A DNA stretch of 64,000 nucleotides, from assembly GCF_018998565.1 (NCBI RefSeq), contig NZ_JAHNZO010000020.1:80809-144808 (forward strand), written 5' to 3'. Position 1 is the first letter of the stretch. Each line of letters opens with the position of its first letter. The translations under genes and the position numbers were made by a program. The stretch comes from Paenibacillus oleatilyticus (GTDB lineage Bacteria; Bacillota; Bacilli; Paenibacillales; NBRC-103111). This document shows positions 51,612 to 60,705 of this stretch, one piece after another. A model generated the notes under the pieces. It worked only from the letters and a program-made list of their open reading frames with translations, did no database searches and was not told where the DNA came from.

Positions 51612-52527
51612 TCCGGTTCCCTCCCGTCACTTCGAGGAACTGCTCCTCGAGCGTTTTGGTCAGCGTCCGGATGCCGTAAACCCGGATTCCCGCCGCAACG
51701 AAGTGGGCGTTAAGCTCGGCGATCGCTTCGCGCCGGTTCGGCAGCCATACGCTGAGCTCCGCACCTTCCGTTTTCGCACGATTCGCCTCGCCAAGCAGCT
51801 CAAGAGCCGCATCGGGGCGGTCGACTTCAAACCGGACCTCAACGTCCTCCGTCTCCGAAGGCGCCTCCTTGAACGACCGGACATCGAGCAGCCGTCCGTT
51901 CTGAATGATGGCTACCCGGTCGCACATCAATTCCATCTCCGACAGCAAGTGGCTCGAAACGATGACCGCCAGCCCTTCCTCCGCAGCCAACCGACGCAAA
52001 TAATCGCGCAGCTCGCGGATCCCCTCGGGGTCCAGACCATTGGTCGGCTCGTCGAGCACGAGCACCGACGGGCGGTGTAGGATCGCTTGGGCTACGCCGA
52101 GACGCTGCCGCATGCCGAGCGAATATGTTTTTACCTTATCCATAATGCGGTTCTCCAGCTTCACCAGCCGAACCACTTCGTCAATACGTTCCATTGGGAC
52201 ACTCGGCATCATCCGGGCAAAATGAACCAGGTTCTGATACCCTGTCATAAACCCGTAAAACTCAGGGTTCTCCACAATCGCGCCGACATGAAGCATCGCT
52301 TGCTCGAACCTTGTTTTCACGCTGTGTCCCTGAATCAGCACTTCACCGTCCGTGATGGCCATTAACCCAACCATCATCCGGATCGTTGTCGTCTTGCCCG
52401 CGCCGTTCGGTCCGAGAAATCCGAACACTTCGCCGGGCTTCACGGCGAAGGACAGCCCGTCCACAATCGTTTTGGAGCCGATTCGCTTGGTTACCTGCTG
52501 CAGTTGTACTACCGGAGTCGCTTCCAT
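51604..52527 (-). CDS. ABC transporter ATPase (BcrA-like)
   Basis: A 307-aa ATPase starting MEATPVVQLQQVTKRIGSKT (ATG 52527, GGAGG just upstream). Walker A GPNGAGKTT, signature YSLGMRQRLGVAQ and Walker B VLVLDEPTNGLDPEG, as in BcrA/NatA-type exporters, with an extra C-terminal domain from about 215. It works with the permease encoded next. The frame is open further upstream, but the promoter (52,574-52,602) falls in that part. Confidence 0.92.
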   Translation of the reverse strand: MEATPVVQLQQVTKRIGSKTIVDGLSFAVKPGEVFGFLGPNGAGKTTTIRMMVGLMAITDGEVLIQGHSVKTRFEQAMLHVGAIVENPEFYGFMTGYQNLVHFARMMPSVPMERIDEVVRLVKLENRIMDKVKTYSLGMRQRLGVAQAILHRPSVLVLDEPTNGLDPEGIRELRDYLRRLAAEEGLAVIVSSHLLSEMELMCDRVAIIQNGRLLDVRSFKEAPSETEDVEVRFEVDRPDAALELLGEANRAKTEGAELSVWLPNRREAIAELNAHFVAAGIRVYGIRTLTKTLEEQFLEVTGGNRIV

Positions 52528-52573
52528 AATGCCTCCATATGTAAAAAATAGGGCATACCTTCCTAACACGGAA

Positions 52574-52602
52574 AGTATACCATACCTGAAATCTGGGACC
52601 AA
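52574..52602 (-). promoter_or_regulatory. Promoter of the ABC exporter operon
   Basis: Minus strand TTGGTC (52,602-52,597), 17-base spacer, TATACT (52,579-52,574). Confidence 0.75.
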
Positions 52603-52623
52603 ATTTCGTAACAGGCCGGTGCT

Positions 52624-53439
52624 CTACGCTCCGGATTCCTGCTCGTAATATTGCGCCAGGCTGACGATCATGCTGCCCATCCGCTCCTGCTCCGGTGCAA
52701 CGACCCGTGCGATGCCCTCTTCGCGAAGCGCTTCAGCCGTCACTTTGCCTACCGCCACGGCGACGACACCGCTCGCAAAAGCATCCTTCACCCGGTCCGC
52801 CATCCCCTGCTCCTGCGCATAAGCCATCAAAAACCGGACCTGCGGTGTGCTGGTGAACGTCACAGCATCGATAACGCCGCTCACGATTTCATTCAGCAGC
52901 GTATCCACCACCTCCAGAGCAGGCGGAACGTGCCGATACGGCAAAATTTCACGGTACGACGCCTGCCGCTCGGCGAGCCATTGGACAAGCCTTGGCGCGG
53001 TGTCGCCGTATAGCTGTAGCGCCACCCTCTGCCCCTGGAGCTCGTGAGGCTCCATCGCCGCGATCAGGCTGGCCGTCGTTCCGTCCTCGTCCCGTACGGC
53101 AGGGGTTAGCCCCAGCGTTTTCAAATAATTGATCGTTTTGTAGCCTCTGGCCGCGATTCGGGCTTGGTTCAACGTTTCCACGAACGCTTCCTTTTGGCCC
53201 ATGCTTTCGGCCGCTTGTACCAATAGCTCCGTACCGATCCCTGTCGTAAGAATTACCCAATCGATCCCCGTCTCGATCAGCCGGGCGATTTCCGCCTCCA
53301 CTTGCTCCCGCTCGACAGCAACGGTTCCTTGGGCCGGCCGCAAGATCGGCACTCCGCCCAGCTTTTCCACGATGACGCTAAGCTCCGCCGCTTTCCTCGG
53401 TCCAGTAAGCGCAATTCGTTTTCCTGCAAGTCTGCTCAT
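52624..53439 (-). CDS. hemD: Uroporphyrinogen-III synthase family protein
   Basis: A 271-aa protein with the two-lobed HemD fold: RIALTGPRKAAELSVIVEKL at the start, DWVILTTGIGTELLVQAAES in lobe 1, and DAVTFTSTPQVRFLMAYAQE, then VAVAVGKVTAEALREEGIAR near the end. It closes hydroxymethylbilane to uroporphyrinogen III in haem and corrinoid synthesis. AAGGGGG precedes ATG 53439. It stands alone, apart from other hem genes, so it may be a second HemD-like protein. Confidence 0.85.
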   Translation of the reverse strand: MSRLAGKRIALTGPRKAAELSVIVEKLGGVPILRPAQGTVAVEREQVEAEIARLIETGIDWVILTTGIGTELLVQAAESMGQKEAFVETLNQARIAARGYKTINYLKTLGLTPAVRDEDGTTASLIAAMEPHELQGQRVALQLYGDTAPRLVQWLAERQASYREILPYRHVPPALEVVDTLLNEIVSGVIDAVTFTSTPQVRFLMAYAQEQGMADRVKDAFASGVVAVAVGKVTAEALREEGIARVVAPEQERMGSMIVSLAQYYEQESGA

Positions 53440-53647
53440 CCCGCTGCCCCCTTGTGCTGACCTTCTGCCGGTCGCGTATTCCTGCAATGCGTCACCATAT
53501 CTGACATATAGTTCGTACTATACTGGAAGATTGCCGTTCAAGCAATAGATTTGGAGAAACGAATTTTTAGCTGCCTGTTTAAATTCGGGGATCGCGGGCA
53601 AATCTAGTACTATCACTCTAGTTTTTTCAAAGGAGGAGTAGTAAGGA

Positions 53648-54364
53648 ATGTGTAATCCTAGTATTTTTCGGCTCGCGCTTTGCCTCATTCTCATCGTCAC
53701 CCTGGGAGCGGCGGCCGAGCGGCCCGCCTATGCCTACCATACATCTTCAGATCTGGCCGAAACGGCCGTGACGTCCCAGGAATGGGACGCGATCCTGCAA
53801 AGAGACGCAGGGGCTGAAACACAGACGGAAGGCTCTGTCTTGCAAACACAGTCTTCCCCTGTCTCCTATAAAGTGCGCTCGGGCGATACGCTTTATCGGA
53901 TCTCCAGATCGTTCGGAATCCCCGTGGAGACACTGCTAACCGTCAATGGAATCAACGATCCGGGATCGCTCCAGGCAGGGCAGCAGCTGCAGATTCCGTC
54001 GGAACAGACCGGCATTGATCTACCCGGGGGACAAGAGGGTATCATCCGACAGGTGCTGACTTCCACGCTAACGGCTTATACCGCGGGAGTCGAATCGACC
54101 GGCAAGAAGCCGTCCCATCCGGAATACGGCATCACCTATAGCGGCAGCAAAGCCGAGGAAGGACGCACGATCGCCGTCGATCCTTCGGTTATCCCGATGG
54201 GCTCGACCGTTTTCATCGACGGTATCGGCGTCCGGAAAGCCGAAGATATCGGATCGGCCATCCGCGGCACGCGAATCGACTTGTTCATGGACGACGTGGA
54301 GCAAGCCCGCGACTTCGGCGTGAAGAAAAATGTGAAGGTTTATGTGCTGGAAGGCACGGTGTAG
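53648..54364 (+). CDS. Secreted LysM and 3D-domain cell wall protein
   Basis: A 238-aa exported protein. Signal peptide (residues ~8-29), one LysM domain (YKVRSGDTLYRISRSFGIPV to about residue 117, peptidoglycan binding), then a 3D domain from about 140 (LTAYTAGVESTGK, GRTIAVDPSVIPMGSTVFID, RIDLFMDDVEQAR) with the three conserved aspartates of the lytic-transglycosylase-like barrel. This is the YocH-like architecture of Bacillus cell wall remodelling enzymes. AAAGGAGG precedes the ATG. Confidence 0.92.
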   Translation: MCNPSIFRLALCLILIVTLGAAAERPAYAYHTSSDLAETAVTSQEWDAILQRDAGAETQTEGSVLQTQSSPVSYKVRSGDTLYRISRSFGIPVETLLTVNGINDPGSLQAGQQLQIPSEQTGIDLPGGQEGIIRQVLTSTLTAYTAGVESTGKKPSHPEYGITYSGSKAEEGRTIAVDPSVIPMGSTVFIDGIGVRKAEDIGSAIRGTRIDLFMDDVEQARDFGVKKNVKVYVLEGTV

Positions 54365-54380
54365 GATAACTCAAAAAAAG

Positions 54381-54417
54381 AGTAGATTCCTTGAACATTA
54401 CATTCAAGGAATCTACT
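54381..54417. terminator. Convergent terminator
   Basis: AGTAGATTCCTTGAA / TTCAAGGAATCTACT, 15-bp perfect stem with 7-base loop, T-rich on both sides. Confidence 0.88.
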
Positions 54418-54430
54418 TACTTTTCTACTG

Positions 54431-54841
54431 CTATTTCCAAGCAAGCGATACGCTCTGGCCGGCGAACTTATAGGTTACATAGTTCGAATTAGGGTCGGTT
54501 TGTTTAAGCAATCTGCCGCTTTTGTCATACGCGCCAACCCACAACTTGTATTCCGTGTCTATTGCTGCACCAGTAAATGTATACGAGTTGCTTGTTGTGT
54601 CGAACGTTTGTTTCGTGTTGTCATCTGTATTCAAAACCGACACAGTGTAATGATGTACGCCAGTTACCGAACCAAACTTGATGACAAGTCCCGCGGCGGC
54701 CAGTTCATGATGACCAACTGGTTCGGAAGCCGCTACAGTCGGATTAATCGCATTAGGCGTCAATTGTTCTGCAGCTGCGGCACCGGCGATGGACGTTAGA
54801 GATAATGCCGAAAGTAAGGCCAAAGAAGCAATCTTTTTCAC
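54431..54841 (-). CDS. Secreted protein of unknown function
   Basis: A 136-aa protein starting at GTG 54841 (MKKIASLALLSALSLTSIAG), with TAAGGAG eight bases upstream. The signal peptide is cleaved near AAAAEQ. The mature part has beta strands typical of a fibronectin III-like fold (HHYTVSVLNTDDNTKQTFDT, then YTFTGAAIDTEYKLWVGAYD). It may bind a surface component. No family name can be given with certainty. Confidence 0.75.
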   Translation of the reverse strand: MKKIASLALLSALSLTSIAGAAAAEQLTPNAINPTVAASEPVGHHELAAAGLVIKFGSVTGVHHYTVSVLNTDDNTKQTFDTTSNSYTFTGAAIDTEYKLWVGAYDKSGRLLKQTDPNSNYVTYKFAGQSVSLAWK

Positions 54842-54996
54842 AACAATCACTCCTTATATAATTTTGTGTTCTTGCGAACAATTCATATATTATATCTTTT
54901 GTTTTCTTTTTTGTTTGTTTTTGGATATCCGGCAAAAAATAGGGATTATCCTGCAAAAAAGTTGTCGAATTCCAGCACCCCGCCGTCATCGCTTCG

Positions 54997-56055
54997 TCAA
55001 CCGCCGTATTTTTCCCGTAACCGGTGAATGAGGCTCATGACATCTTTTCCGATCGTCGCCTCGAATTCCTGATAAATCGGCTCCAATCGCTGCATCCACT
55101 CGCGGCGTTCCTCCGGCGTCTGAACATGAATTTGCAGTCCCCCTTGATGGCGCAGCTCTTCCAGCTGGCGGCGGTTCATCTCGATCGCATTCTCGTTGGC
55201 CCAATGCGCCGTTTCTTCCAGCGCTTCCGCCAAAGGCTGCTTCACATCCCCCGGCAGCTTGTCCCAGAACGATTTGTTCATCAGCACCGTATACCCGAGA
55301 TATCCGTGGTTGCTGATGGTCATATATTTTTGCACCTGGTAGAACTTTTTCGTACGGATGTTGGATATCGTATTCTCTTCGCCGTCCACGACGCCCGACT
55401 CCAGACCGCGGTAAACTTCGTTGAACGGAATCGGGGTCGTTTTCGCCTCGAACTGCCGAAATTGCGCTTCGATCACTTTGCTCGGCAAAATACGAAAGTG
55501 CTGTTCTTTGAAATCCGAAGGATGGATCAGCGGCCCGCGGTTGGAAGTCATTTGCTTGAAGCCGTTGCCCCAATAGGACAAGCCGACCAAATTTTTGCTT
55601 GCCAGCTTATCGAACAGCAGCTTCCCAAGCTCTCCGTCAAACGCTTCCTGTACCGCTTCATCGCTCAAAAACGCATACGGCAGGTCGAACGTCAGCCACG
55701 CCGGAACGTGATCGGACAGATTGGCAAATGAAGGCGCAATCATCTGCACGTTGCCGCGCATAAGCGCATCCATTTCGTCGGTCTCGTTATAGAGTACCGC
55801 GTTCGGAAACACTTCGACCTTCACGCGCCGGTTTGTTTTTTCGGACACCAGTCTGGCAAACCTTTGAGCCGCCAAACCTTTAGGCGTATTTTCGGCCACG
55901 ACATGACTGAATTTAATGACCAATGCCTGGTCAAAGCCTTCTTGCTCGTCATCCGCCACGTCGGATGTCGAGGAAAAGCCCGGATAAAATCCGATCGCCA
56001 CGGCAGCGGCAAGCCCGATTAATACAACAAGCAGCGTTCCGAGCAAAGGCCTCAC
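54997..56055 (-). CDS. dctB: C4-dicarboxylate-binding protein (TRAP DctP/DctB family)
   Basis: A 352-aa exported protein with an N-terminal membrane anchor (residues 3-22 after GTG 56055, which has GGAGG upstream). The DctP fold is clear: IKFSHVVAENTPKGLAAQRF, VEVFPNAVLYNETDEMDALM, then LSYWGNGFKQMTSNRGP and PFNEVYRGLESGVVDGEENT. No TRAP membrane subunits are nearby. Instead a DctS-like kinase, DctR-like regulator and DctA-like carrier follow, so I infer that it plays the DctB role of Bacillus subtilis, a co-sensor of dicarboxylates. Confidence 0.88.
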   Translation of the reverse strand: MRPLLGTLLVVLIGLAAAVAIGFYPGFSSTSDVADDEQEGFDQALVIKFSHVVAENTPKGLAAQRFARLVSEKTNRRVKVEVFPNAVLYNETDEMDALMRGNVQMIAPSFANLSDHVPAWLTFDLPYAFLSDEAVQEAFDGELGKLLFDKLASKNLVGLSYWGNGFKQMTSNRGPLIHPSDFKEQHFRILPSKVIEAQFRQFEAKTTPIPFNEVYRGLESGVVDGEENTISNIRTKKFYQVQKYMTISNHGYLGYTVLMNKSFWDKLPGDVKQPLAEALEETAHWANENAIEMNRRQLEELRHQGGLQIHVQTPEERREWMQRLEPIYQEFEATIGKDVMSLIHRLREKYGG

Positions 56056-56213
56056 GCCCGCCCACCTCCGGAGTGTCATGATCATGATGTACAATAACAC
56101 ATGTCGCCGCCTAACTCAACGAAGACCGTAAGCCGAACATGAATTTTGAAGAAACGGATAAACTAAAGAAAAACGCGGACGATTCCCCGCAAACGAAGGA
56201 GGTTTCAGACGAG

Positions 56214-56678
56214 ATGCCGGCAAGATTCGTACGGGGTCTGCTTTGGTGCCTTCTGCTGATGCCAATCGTATTGACGGGCTGCGGCGGCGGAAAAAAACAA
56301 GAGCAGCAACAAAAGCAACAAAGTCAAAAACAGCAGCAAGGTAAACAGGGCGATGTGGTGCTTCAGCAGCAGATGAAGATGTATCAGGATATAAAAAAAA
56401 GCGAGCGCGAGCAGCAGGAAAAGATCCGCAAGGAAGAGAAAAAGCAGCTTAAAAAGCTGCAAAAGGATCAGCAAAAAATGCTGAAGAGGGAACTCGAATT
56501 TCAAGAAAAAGTTCGTATGGGGAGCAACCCGTGGGCCGGCGGCAAAAAGGAAAAGCAGCAGTCCAAGCAGCAAGGCAAAGCCGGAACAAAAAAAGAATCG
56601 ACTGAGAAGAAAAACAAATCCCCGGAGCAGCAGCAAGGCAAAGGGAAGGAAGAAAAAAAGAAGATGCCGGGAGGGTAA
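56214..56678 (+). CDS. Gln/Lys-rich lipoprotein
   Basis: A 154-aa lipoprotein. From ATG 56214 (AAGGAGG upstream) it has a signal peptide with lipobox LTGC. The mature protein is low complexity: about a third Gln and Lys (KQEQQQKQQSQKQQQ, then a helical KKSEREQQEKIRKEEKKQLK segment). It probably forms an extended, coiled helix in the wall space. The frame is also open upstream to 56139. Position between dctB (divergent) and dctS suggests a link to that system, but this is unproven. Confidence 0.75.
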   Translation: MPARFVRGLLWCLLLMPIVLTGCGGGKKQEQQQKQQSQKQQQGKQGDVVLQQQMKMYQDIKKSEREQQEKIRKEEKKQLKKLQKDQQKMLKRELEFQEKVRMGSNPWAGGKKEKQQSKQQGKAGTKKESTEKKNKSPEQQQGKGKEEKKKMPGG

Positions 56679-56816
56679 TTCCTCCCGATTCGATACATAT
56701 CCGCTTATCGACAGCCCGTCCCCGCTCCATCCCGGTTGCGAAGGAAGGGCTGTTCTGTTTCCATCCCGCCGCATCCTGTTGTATGATAATATATCGTAGA
56801 AAGGGGGCGGGAACGG

Positions 56817-58397
56817 ATGCTGCAGCGCTTGAAAATCAACTGGAAAATCGCGATTTTGTCGTTCGGCATCGTCCTGTTCTCACTCTGTATCGGAGGGACG
56901 ATTCTTCTTGGCAGTATCGTGCGGCTGAAGGAGGAAGAGCTGGGGCGGCGGCTGCTTGTGACCGCCCGCACCGTGGCGCAGATGCCGGAGGTCGTCTCCG
57001 GCATTGCGGACCCCGGAATGCGCGACGGCATCCAGCTTGCCGCCGAGCGCATTCGCATCATCAACGACGTAACCTACGTCGTCGTGATGGATATGCACCG
57101 GCTGCGGCTGTCGCATCCGGTGGAAAGCAAAATCGGCACCGTTTCGTCCGGTGCCGATGAAGGCCCCGCCTTTGCCGAGCACACTTACGTGTCCAAGGCG
57201 GAGGGCGAGCTCGGCACAGCGCTGCGCGCCTTCGTGCCGATTATGAACGCCGAGCATGCGCAGATCGGCGTCGCGCTCGTCGGCCGCATCCAGCCGACCG
57301 TAGGACAGGTGCTGCTGGACCTGTCGAGTCAAGCCTACGTCGTGTTGTTCATCTCCCTGCTTTTCGGGCTGTGGGGGTCGTGGAAGCTCGCCCAGCATAT
57401 CAAACGGCAGATGTTCGAGCTGGAGCCTCACGAAATCGCCGCGCTGCTGCTCGAACGTACGGCGACGTTCAACGCGATGCATGAGGGTGTCATTGCCATC
57501 GATAAGTACGAACGCATCACGATTTTCAACGAGAAAGCGAAACAGATGCTCAAAGTATCGGGCGATGTCGTCGGCAAGTCGATTTGGGAGGTGCTTCCCG
57601 ATACGCGGCTTCCGGAAATATTGGAGCTTAATCATCCGATCTTCAATCAAGAGCTGGTCATTCAAGGCACACCGATCATGAGCAACCGGGTACCAGTTAC
57701 CGTAGGCGAACAAACCGTCGGCGCCGTCGCCATTTTTCAAGACCGGACGGAAGTGACGCGGATGGCCGAAGAGCTGACCGGCGTTCGGACCTTCGTCGAT
57801 GCGCTGCGCGTGCAAAACCACGAATACATGAACAAGCTGCATACGATCGGCGGCTTGATTCAGCTCGGCAGCAATAAGAAAGCGCTTGATTATTTGTTCG
57901 AGATGACCGAGCAGAAAGAAGAGCTGACCCGGTTTCTCGACAGCCGCATTCACAACGAAAGCCTGACCGGTCTGCTGCTCGGCAAAATCAGCCGCGGCCG
58001 GGAGCTTGGCATCGAGGTAACGATCGACAGGCAAAGCAGGCTGGAACGGTTTCCCGAACGGCTCGATCATCACGATTTCGTGATTTTGCTCGGCAACCTC
58101 CTGGAAAATGCTTTTGATGCCTTGCATCATCAGACCAAGGATAACAAGCGCATCTTCATCAGCCTTGAACAAGATGACGAGGTGCTGTCCGTCCTCGTCG
58201 AAGACAATGGCTGCGGCATGGAGGAGTCCGTCAAAACCCGCATATTCGAGCACGGCTTTACAACTAAAGGCGGCGGCGGACGTGGAATCGGCCTTCATCT
58301 GATCGACGGTATCGTGCGGAAAGGCGGCGGCTCGATTCAGATCGAATCGGCCCCGGGAGAAGGAACGACATTCATCATTACGTTCCCGATGCAGTAA
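56817..58397 (+). CDS. dctS: Sensor histidine kinase, DctS/CitA family
   Basis: A 526-aa membrane kinase. Membrane helices at about 12-34 and 170-190 frame an extracellular PDC/sCache-type sensor domain (35-168). A cytoplasmic PAS domain (about 212-318) leads to the dimerisation helix with His335 (ALRVQNHEYMNKLHTIGGLI, SPOB_a type), and a HATPase domain (NLLENAFDAL, then DNGCGME and GGGRGIGLHL). It should autophosphorylate in response to dicarboxylates and pass phosphate to the regulator encoded next. Confidence 0.93.
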   Translation: MLQRLKINWKIAILSFGIVLFSLCIGGTILLGSIVRLKEEELGRRLLVTARTVAQMPEVVSGIADPGMRDGIQLAAERIRIINDVTYVVVMDMHRLRLSHPVESKIGTVSSGADEGPAFAEHTYVSKAEGELGTALRAFVPIMNAEHAQIGVALVGRIQPTVGQVLLDLSSQAYVVLFISLLFGLWGSWKLAQHIKRQMFELEPHEIAALLLERTATFNAMHEGVIAIDKYERITIFNEKAKQMLKVSGDVVGKSIWEVLPDTRLPEILELNHPIFNQELVIQGTPIMSNRVPVTVGEQTVGAVAIFQDRTEVTRMAEELTGVRTFVDALRVQNHEYMNKLHTIGGLIQLGSNKKALDYLFEMTEQKEELTRFLDSRIHNESLTGLLLGKISRGRELGIEVTIDRQSRLERFPERLDHHDFVILLGNLLENAFDALHHQTKDNKRIFISLEQDDEVLSVLVEDNGCGMEESVKTRIFEHGFTTKGGGGRGIGLHLIDGIVRKGGGSIQIESAPGEGTTFIITFPMQ

Positions 58398-58453
58398 TTT
58401 TTACAGTCCAATGCTCTTCATTTACAATGAAAGCGAGGGAGATGACAAGCAAT

Positions 58454-59200
58454 ATGGCAGATGGTATAAACGAATTCAAGCGGGACGCTTTCCGCGTTCT
58501 GTTGATCGAAGACGATCCGATGGTGCAGGAGGTCAACAGTCAATTCGTCGAGCGAGTGGAAGGCTATCGTGTCGTCGGCATCGCCTCCAGCGGGGATGAA
58601 GGCTTGCGCATGGTGAAGGAGCTGCAGCCCGATCTGGTCATCCTCGATATTTTCATGCCGGTGCGGGACGGCATCGAGACGCTTCTGGAGCTGCGCCGAA
58701 TTCAAGCCCCCGTCGATGTTATGGTGATCAGCGCGGCCAACGATATGCGGACCATCGAACGGATGCTTCAGAACGGGGCCGTCGATTACATTATGAAACC
58801 GTTTAAATTTGAACGGGTGAAGCAGGCGCTTGAGCATTATCGGCAGATGAAGGCAGCGCTGAACAGCGGCCGTCCGGCTACCCAATCCGAGCTGGACCGG
58901 CTGCTTTTCGGAAGAACGCATGACGCGTCTTCACCAGACGTGCAAAAGGAAGAGCCATTGGAATTGCCCAAAGGGCTGCAGGCCGTAACCCTCAAGCAGA
59001 TTATGCAATTTCTGATCCTGCAAACGGAGGCGCTTTCAGCGGAGGAGGTCGCCGAAGGCATCGGCATCGCCAGGGTGACAGCCAGACGCTATCTCGATTA
59101 TTTGGAGAAAAGCGGTCAAGTCCGTCTCGATCTCCAATACGGGGTCGGCCGCCCCGTCAATAAATACACATTATCCTCACCGCCCGGCGGATCGCGTTAA
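58454..59200 (+). CDS. dctR: Response regulator, DctR family
   Basis: A protein of about 248 aa. Receiver domain with acidic pair (LLIEDDPMVQ), phospho-Asp65 (LVILDIFMPV) and Lys in YIMKPFKF; C-terminal winged HTH (ALSAEEVAEGIGIARVTARR, then YLDYLEKSGQVRL), as in DctR/CitB. ATG codons at 58427, 58442 and 58454 are in frame; GAGGGAG lies between the first two, which fits 58454 best. It should activate the downstream carrier gene dctA. Confidence 0.92.
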   Translation: MADGINEFKRDAFRVLLIEDDPMVQEVNSQFVERVEGYRVVGIASSGDEGLRMVKELQPDLVILDIFMPVRDGIETLLELRRIQAPVDVMVISAANDMRTIERMLQNGAVDYIMKPFKFERVKQALEHYRQMKAALNSGRPATQSELDRLLFGRTHDASSPDVQKEEPLELPKGLQAVTLKQIMQFLILQTEALSAEEVAEGIGIARVTARRYLDYLEKSGQVRLDLQYGVGRPVNKYTLSSPPGGSR

Positions 59201-59346
59201 CGAACAACGCGGTCCGCTTTTTTGTGCGCTCTCCAAGACCAAAAAGACCAAAACAACCAATATGTCCAAATGATTCACAAGCCATTATGAAAGCGATAAC
59301 ATAAAAACACGAAAAGAGAACGCACTATTAGAAACGAGGGATTTCC

Positions 59347-60654
59347 ATGAAAATCAACTTCAAAAATCTTACGGTTCAGGTCTTGATTGCGATTGTCCTC
59401 GGGATCTTGATCGGGCAATTTTTCCCGGCGTTCGGGGTGCAGCTTAAAGTGCTCGGCGATATGTTCGTCAAACTGATCAAAATGGTCATCGCCCCCATCG
59501 TCTTTTTCACAATTGTAATCGGTTTCGCAAATATGGGGGATATGAAAAAAATCGGCCGGATCGGCGGCAAAGCGCTGCTGTATTTTGAAATCATCACGAC
59601 CTTCGCGATGGCGATCGGGATTGCGGTTATGTATCTCGTCCGTCCCGGCTCCGGCATGGATGTCAGCAAAGTCGGCGCCAATGCGGCCGATGTGGCAAAA
59701 TATGCGAAGCAAGCAGCGGAAACTCCGCATGGCTTCATGGACTTTCTGCTTAGCGTCATTCCGGACAGCGTCGTAGGTGCGCTCGCCAAAGGCGACATGC
59801 TGCCGGTGCTCCTGTTCTCTGTCATGTTCGGTCTCGCTATGGCTTCCCTGGGCGAGAAATCGAGACCCGTCACGCATTTTTTCGAGAAATTGAATGACAT
59901 CTTCTTTAAATTGGTCGCGATGATCATGCGCTTCTCCCCTATTGCCGCAGGCGGCGCCATGGCTTATACGATCGGGAAATTCGGGATTGCCTCCCTGTTC
60001 TCCCTTGGCAAAATGATGGGGTCCGTCTACATCACCATGATTCTGTTCGTCATCGTGATACTCGGTGCAGTAGCCCGATTCTACGGCTTCAGCATCTTCA
60101 ATCTGCTGAAGTTCATCAAAGAAGAAATTTTGCTGGTGCTCGGCACGTCCTCCTCCGAATCGGCGCTGCCGCGCTTGATGGAACGTCTTGAGAAATACGG
60201 CTGCTCCAAGTCGGTCGTCGGTCTGGTCGTCCCAACCGGATATTCGTTCAACCTGGACGGCACGTCGATTTATTTATCGATGGCTGCTCTATTTATCGCG
60301 CAAGCCTATGGCATTGAGCTGACATGGCTCCAAATTTTAACGCTATTGGGCGTGCTGATGCTGACCTCGAAAGGCGCGGCAGGCGTTACCGGCTCCGGCT
60401 TCGTCACCTTGGCGGCCACGCTTGCGGCGATCCCGGGCAACGTGATCCCGCTTGAAGGCATGGCGCTTTTGCTAGGCGTTGACCGCTTTATGTCCGAAGC
60501 TCGGGCCATTACGAACCTGATCGGCAACAGCGTTGCCACCGTCGTCATTGCGAAGAGCGAGAAGCAATTTGATAATCAAACGGTCGCAGTATCCTCTACT
60601 TCGGAAGAAAGTGTTTATGTAAACGGCGAATCCAAAGCCCTCACTACGAATTAA
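59347..60654 (+). CDS. dctA: C4-dicarboxylate:cation symporter DctA
   Basis: A 435-aa carrier of the DAACS family (DctA/GltP). Key motifs: GTSSSESALPRLMERL (serine-rich hairpin, near 258-273), PTGYSFNLDGTSIYL (near 297-311), TSKGAAGVTGSGFVTLAAT (near 341-359) and FMSEARAITNLIGNSVATVV. It imports succinate, fumarate or malate with protons or sodium. It follows dctR with about 145 bases between, where the regulator probably binds. Confidence 0.94.
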   Translation: MKINFKNLTVQVLIAIVLGILIGQFFPAFGVQLKVLGDMFVKLIKMVIAPIVFFTIVIGFANMGDMKKIGRIGGKALLYFEIITTFAMAIGIAVMYLVRPGSGMDVSKVGANAADVAKYAKQAAETPHGFMDFLLSVIPDSVVGALAKGDMLPVLLFSVMFGLAMASLGEKSRPVTHFFEKLNDIFFKLVAMIMRFSPIAAGGAMAYTIGKFGIASLFSLGKMMGSVYITMILFVIVILGAVARFYGFSIFNLLKFIKEEILLVLGTSSSESALPRLMERLEKYGCSKSVVGLVVPTGYSFNLDGTSIYLSMAALFIAQAYGIELTWLQILTLLGVLMLTSKGAAGVTGSGFVTLAATLAAIPGNVIPLEGMALLLGVDRFMSEARAITNLIGNSVATVVIAKSEKQFDNQTVAVSSTSEESVYVNGESKALTTN

Positions 60655-60662
60655 CGTACAAA

Positions 60663-60697
60663 AAAGCAGCCGTACCCTTTGTGGGTGCGGCTGCTTT
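60663..60697. terminator. Convergent terminator dctA / lysP-like
   Basis: AAGCAGCCG(T)ACCC / GGGT(G)CGGCTGCTT stem with T-runs on both strands. Confidence 0.88.
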
Positions 60698-60705
60698 ATT
60701 ATTTC

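Noticed and set aside
56880..58298. 472-codon minus-strand frame opposite dctS
   Set aside because: Shadow of the histidine kinase gene.
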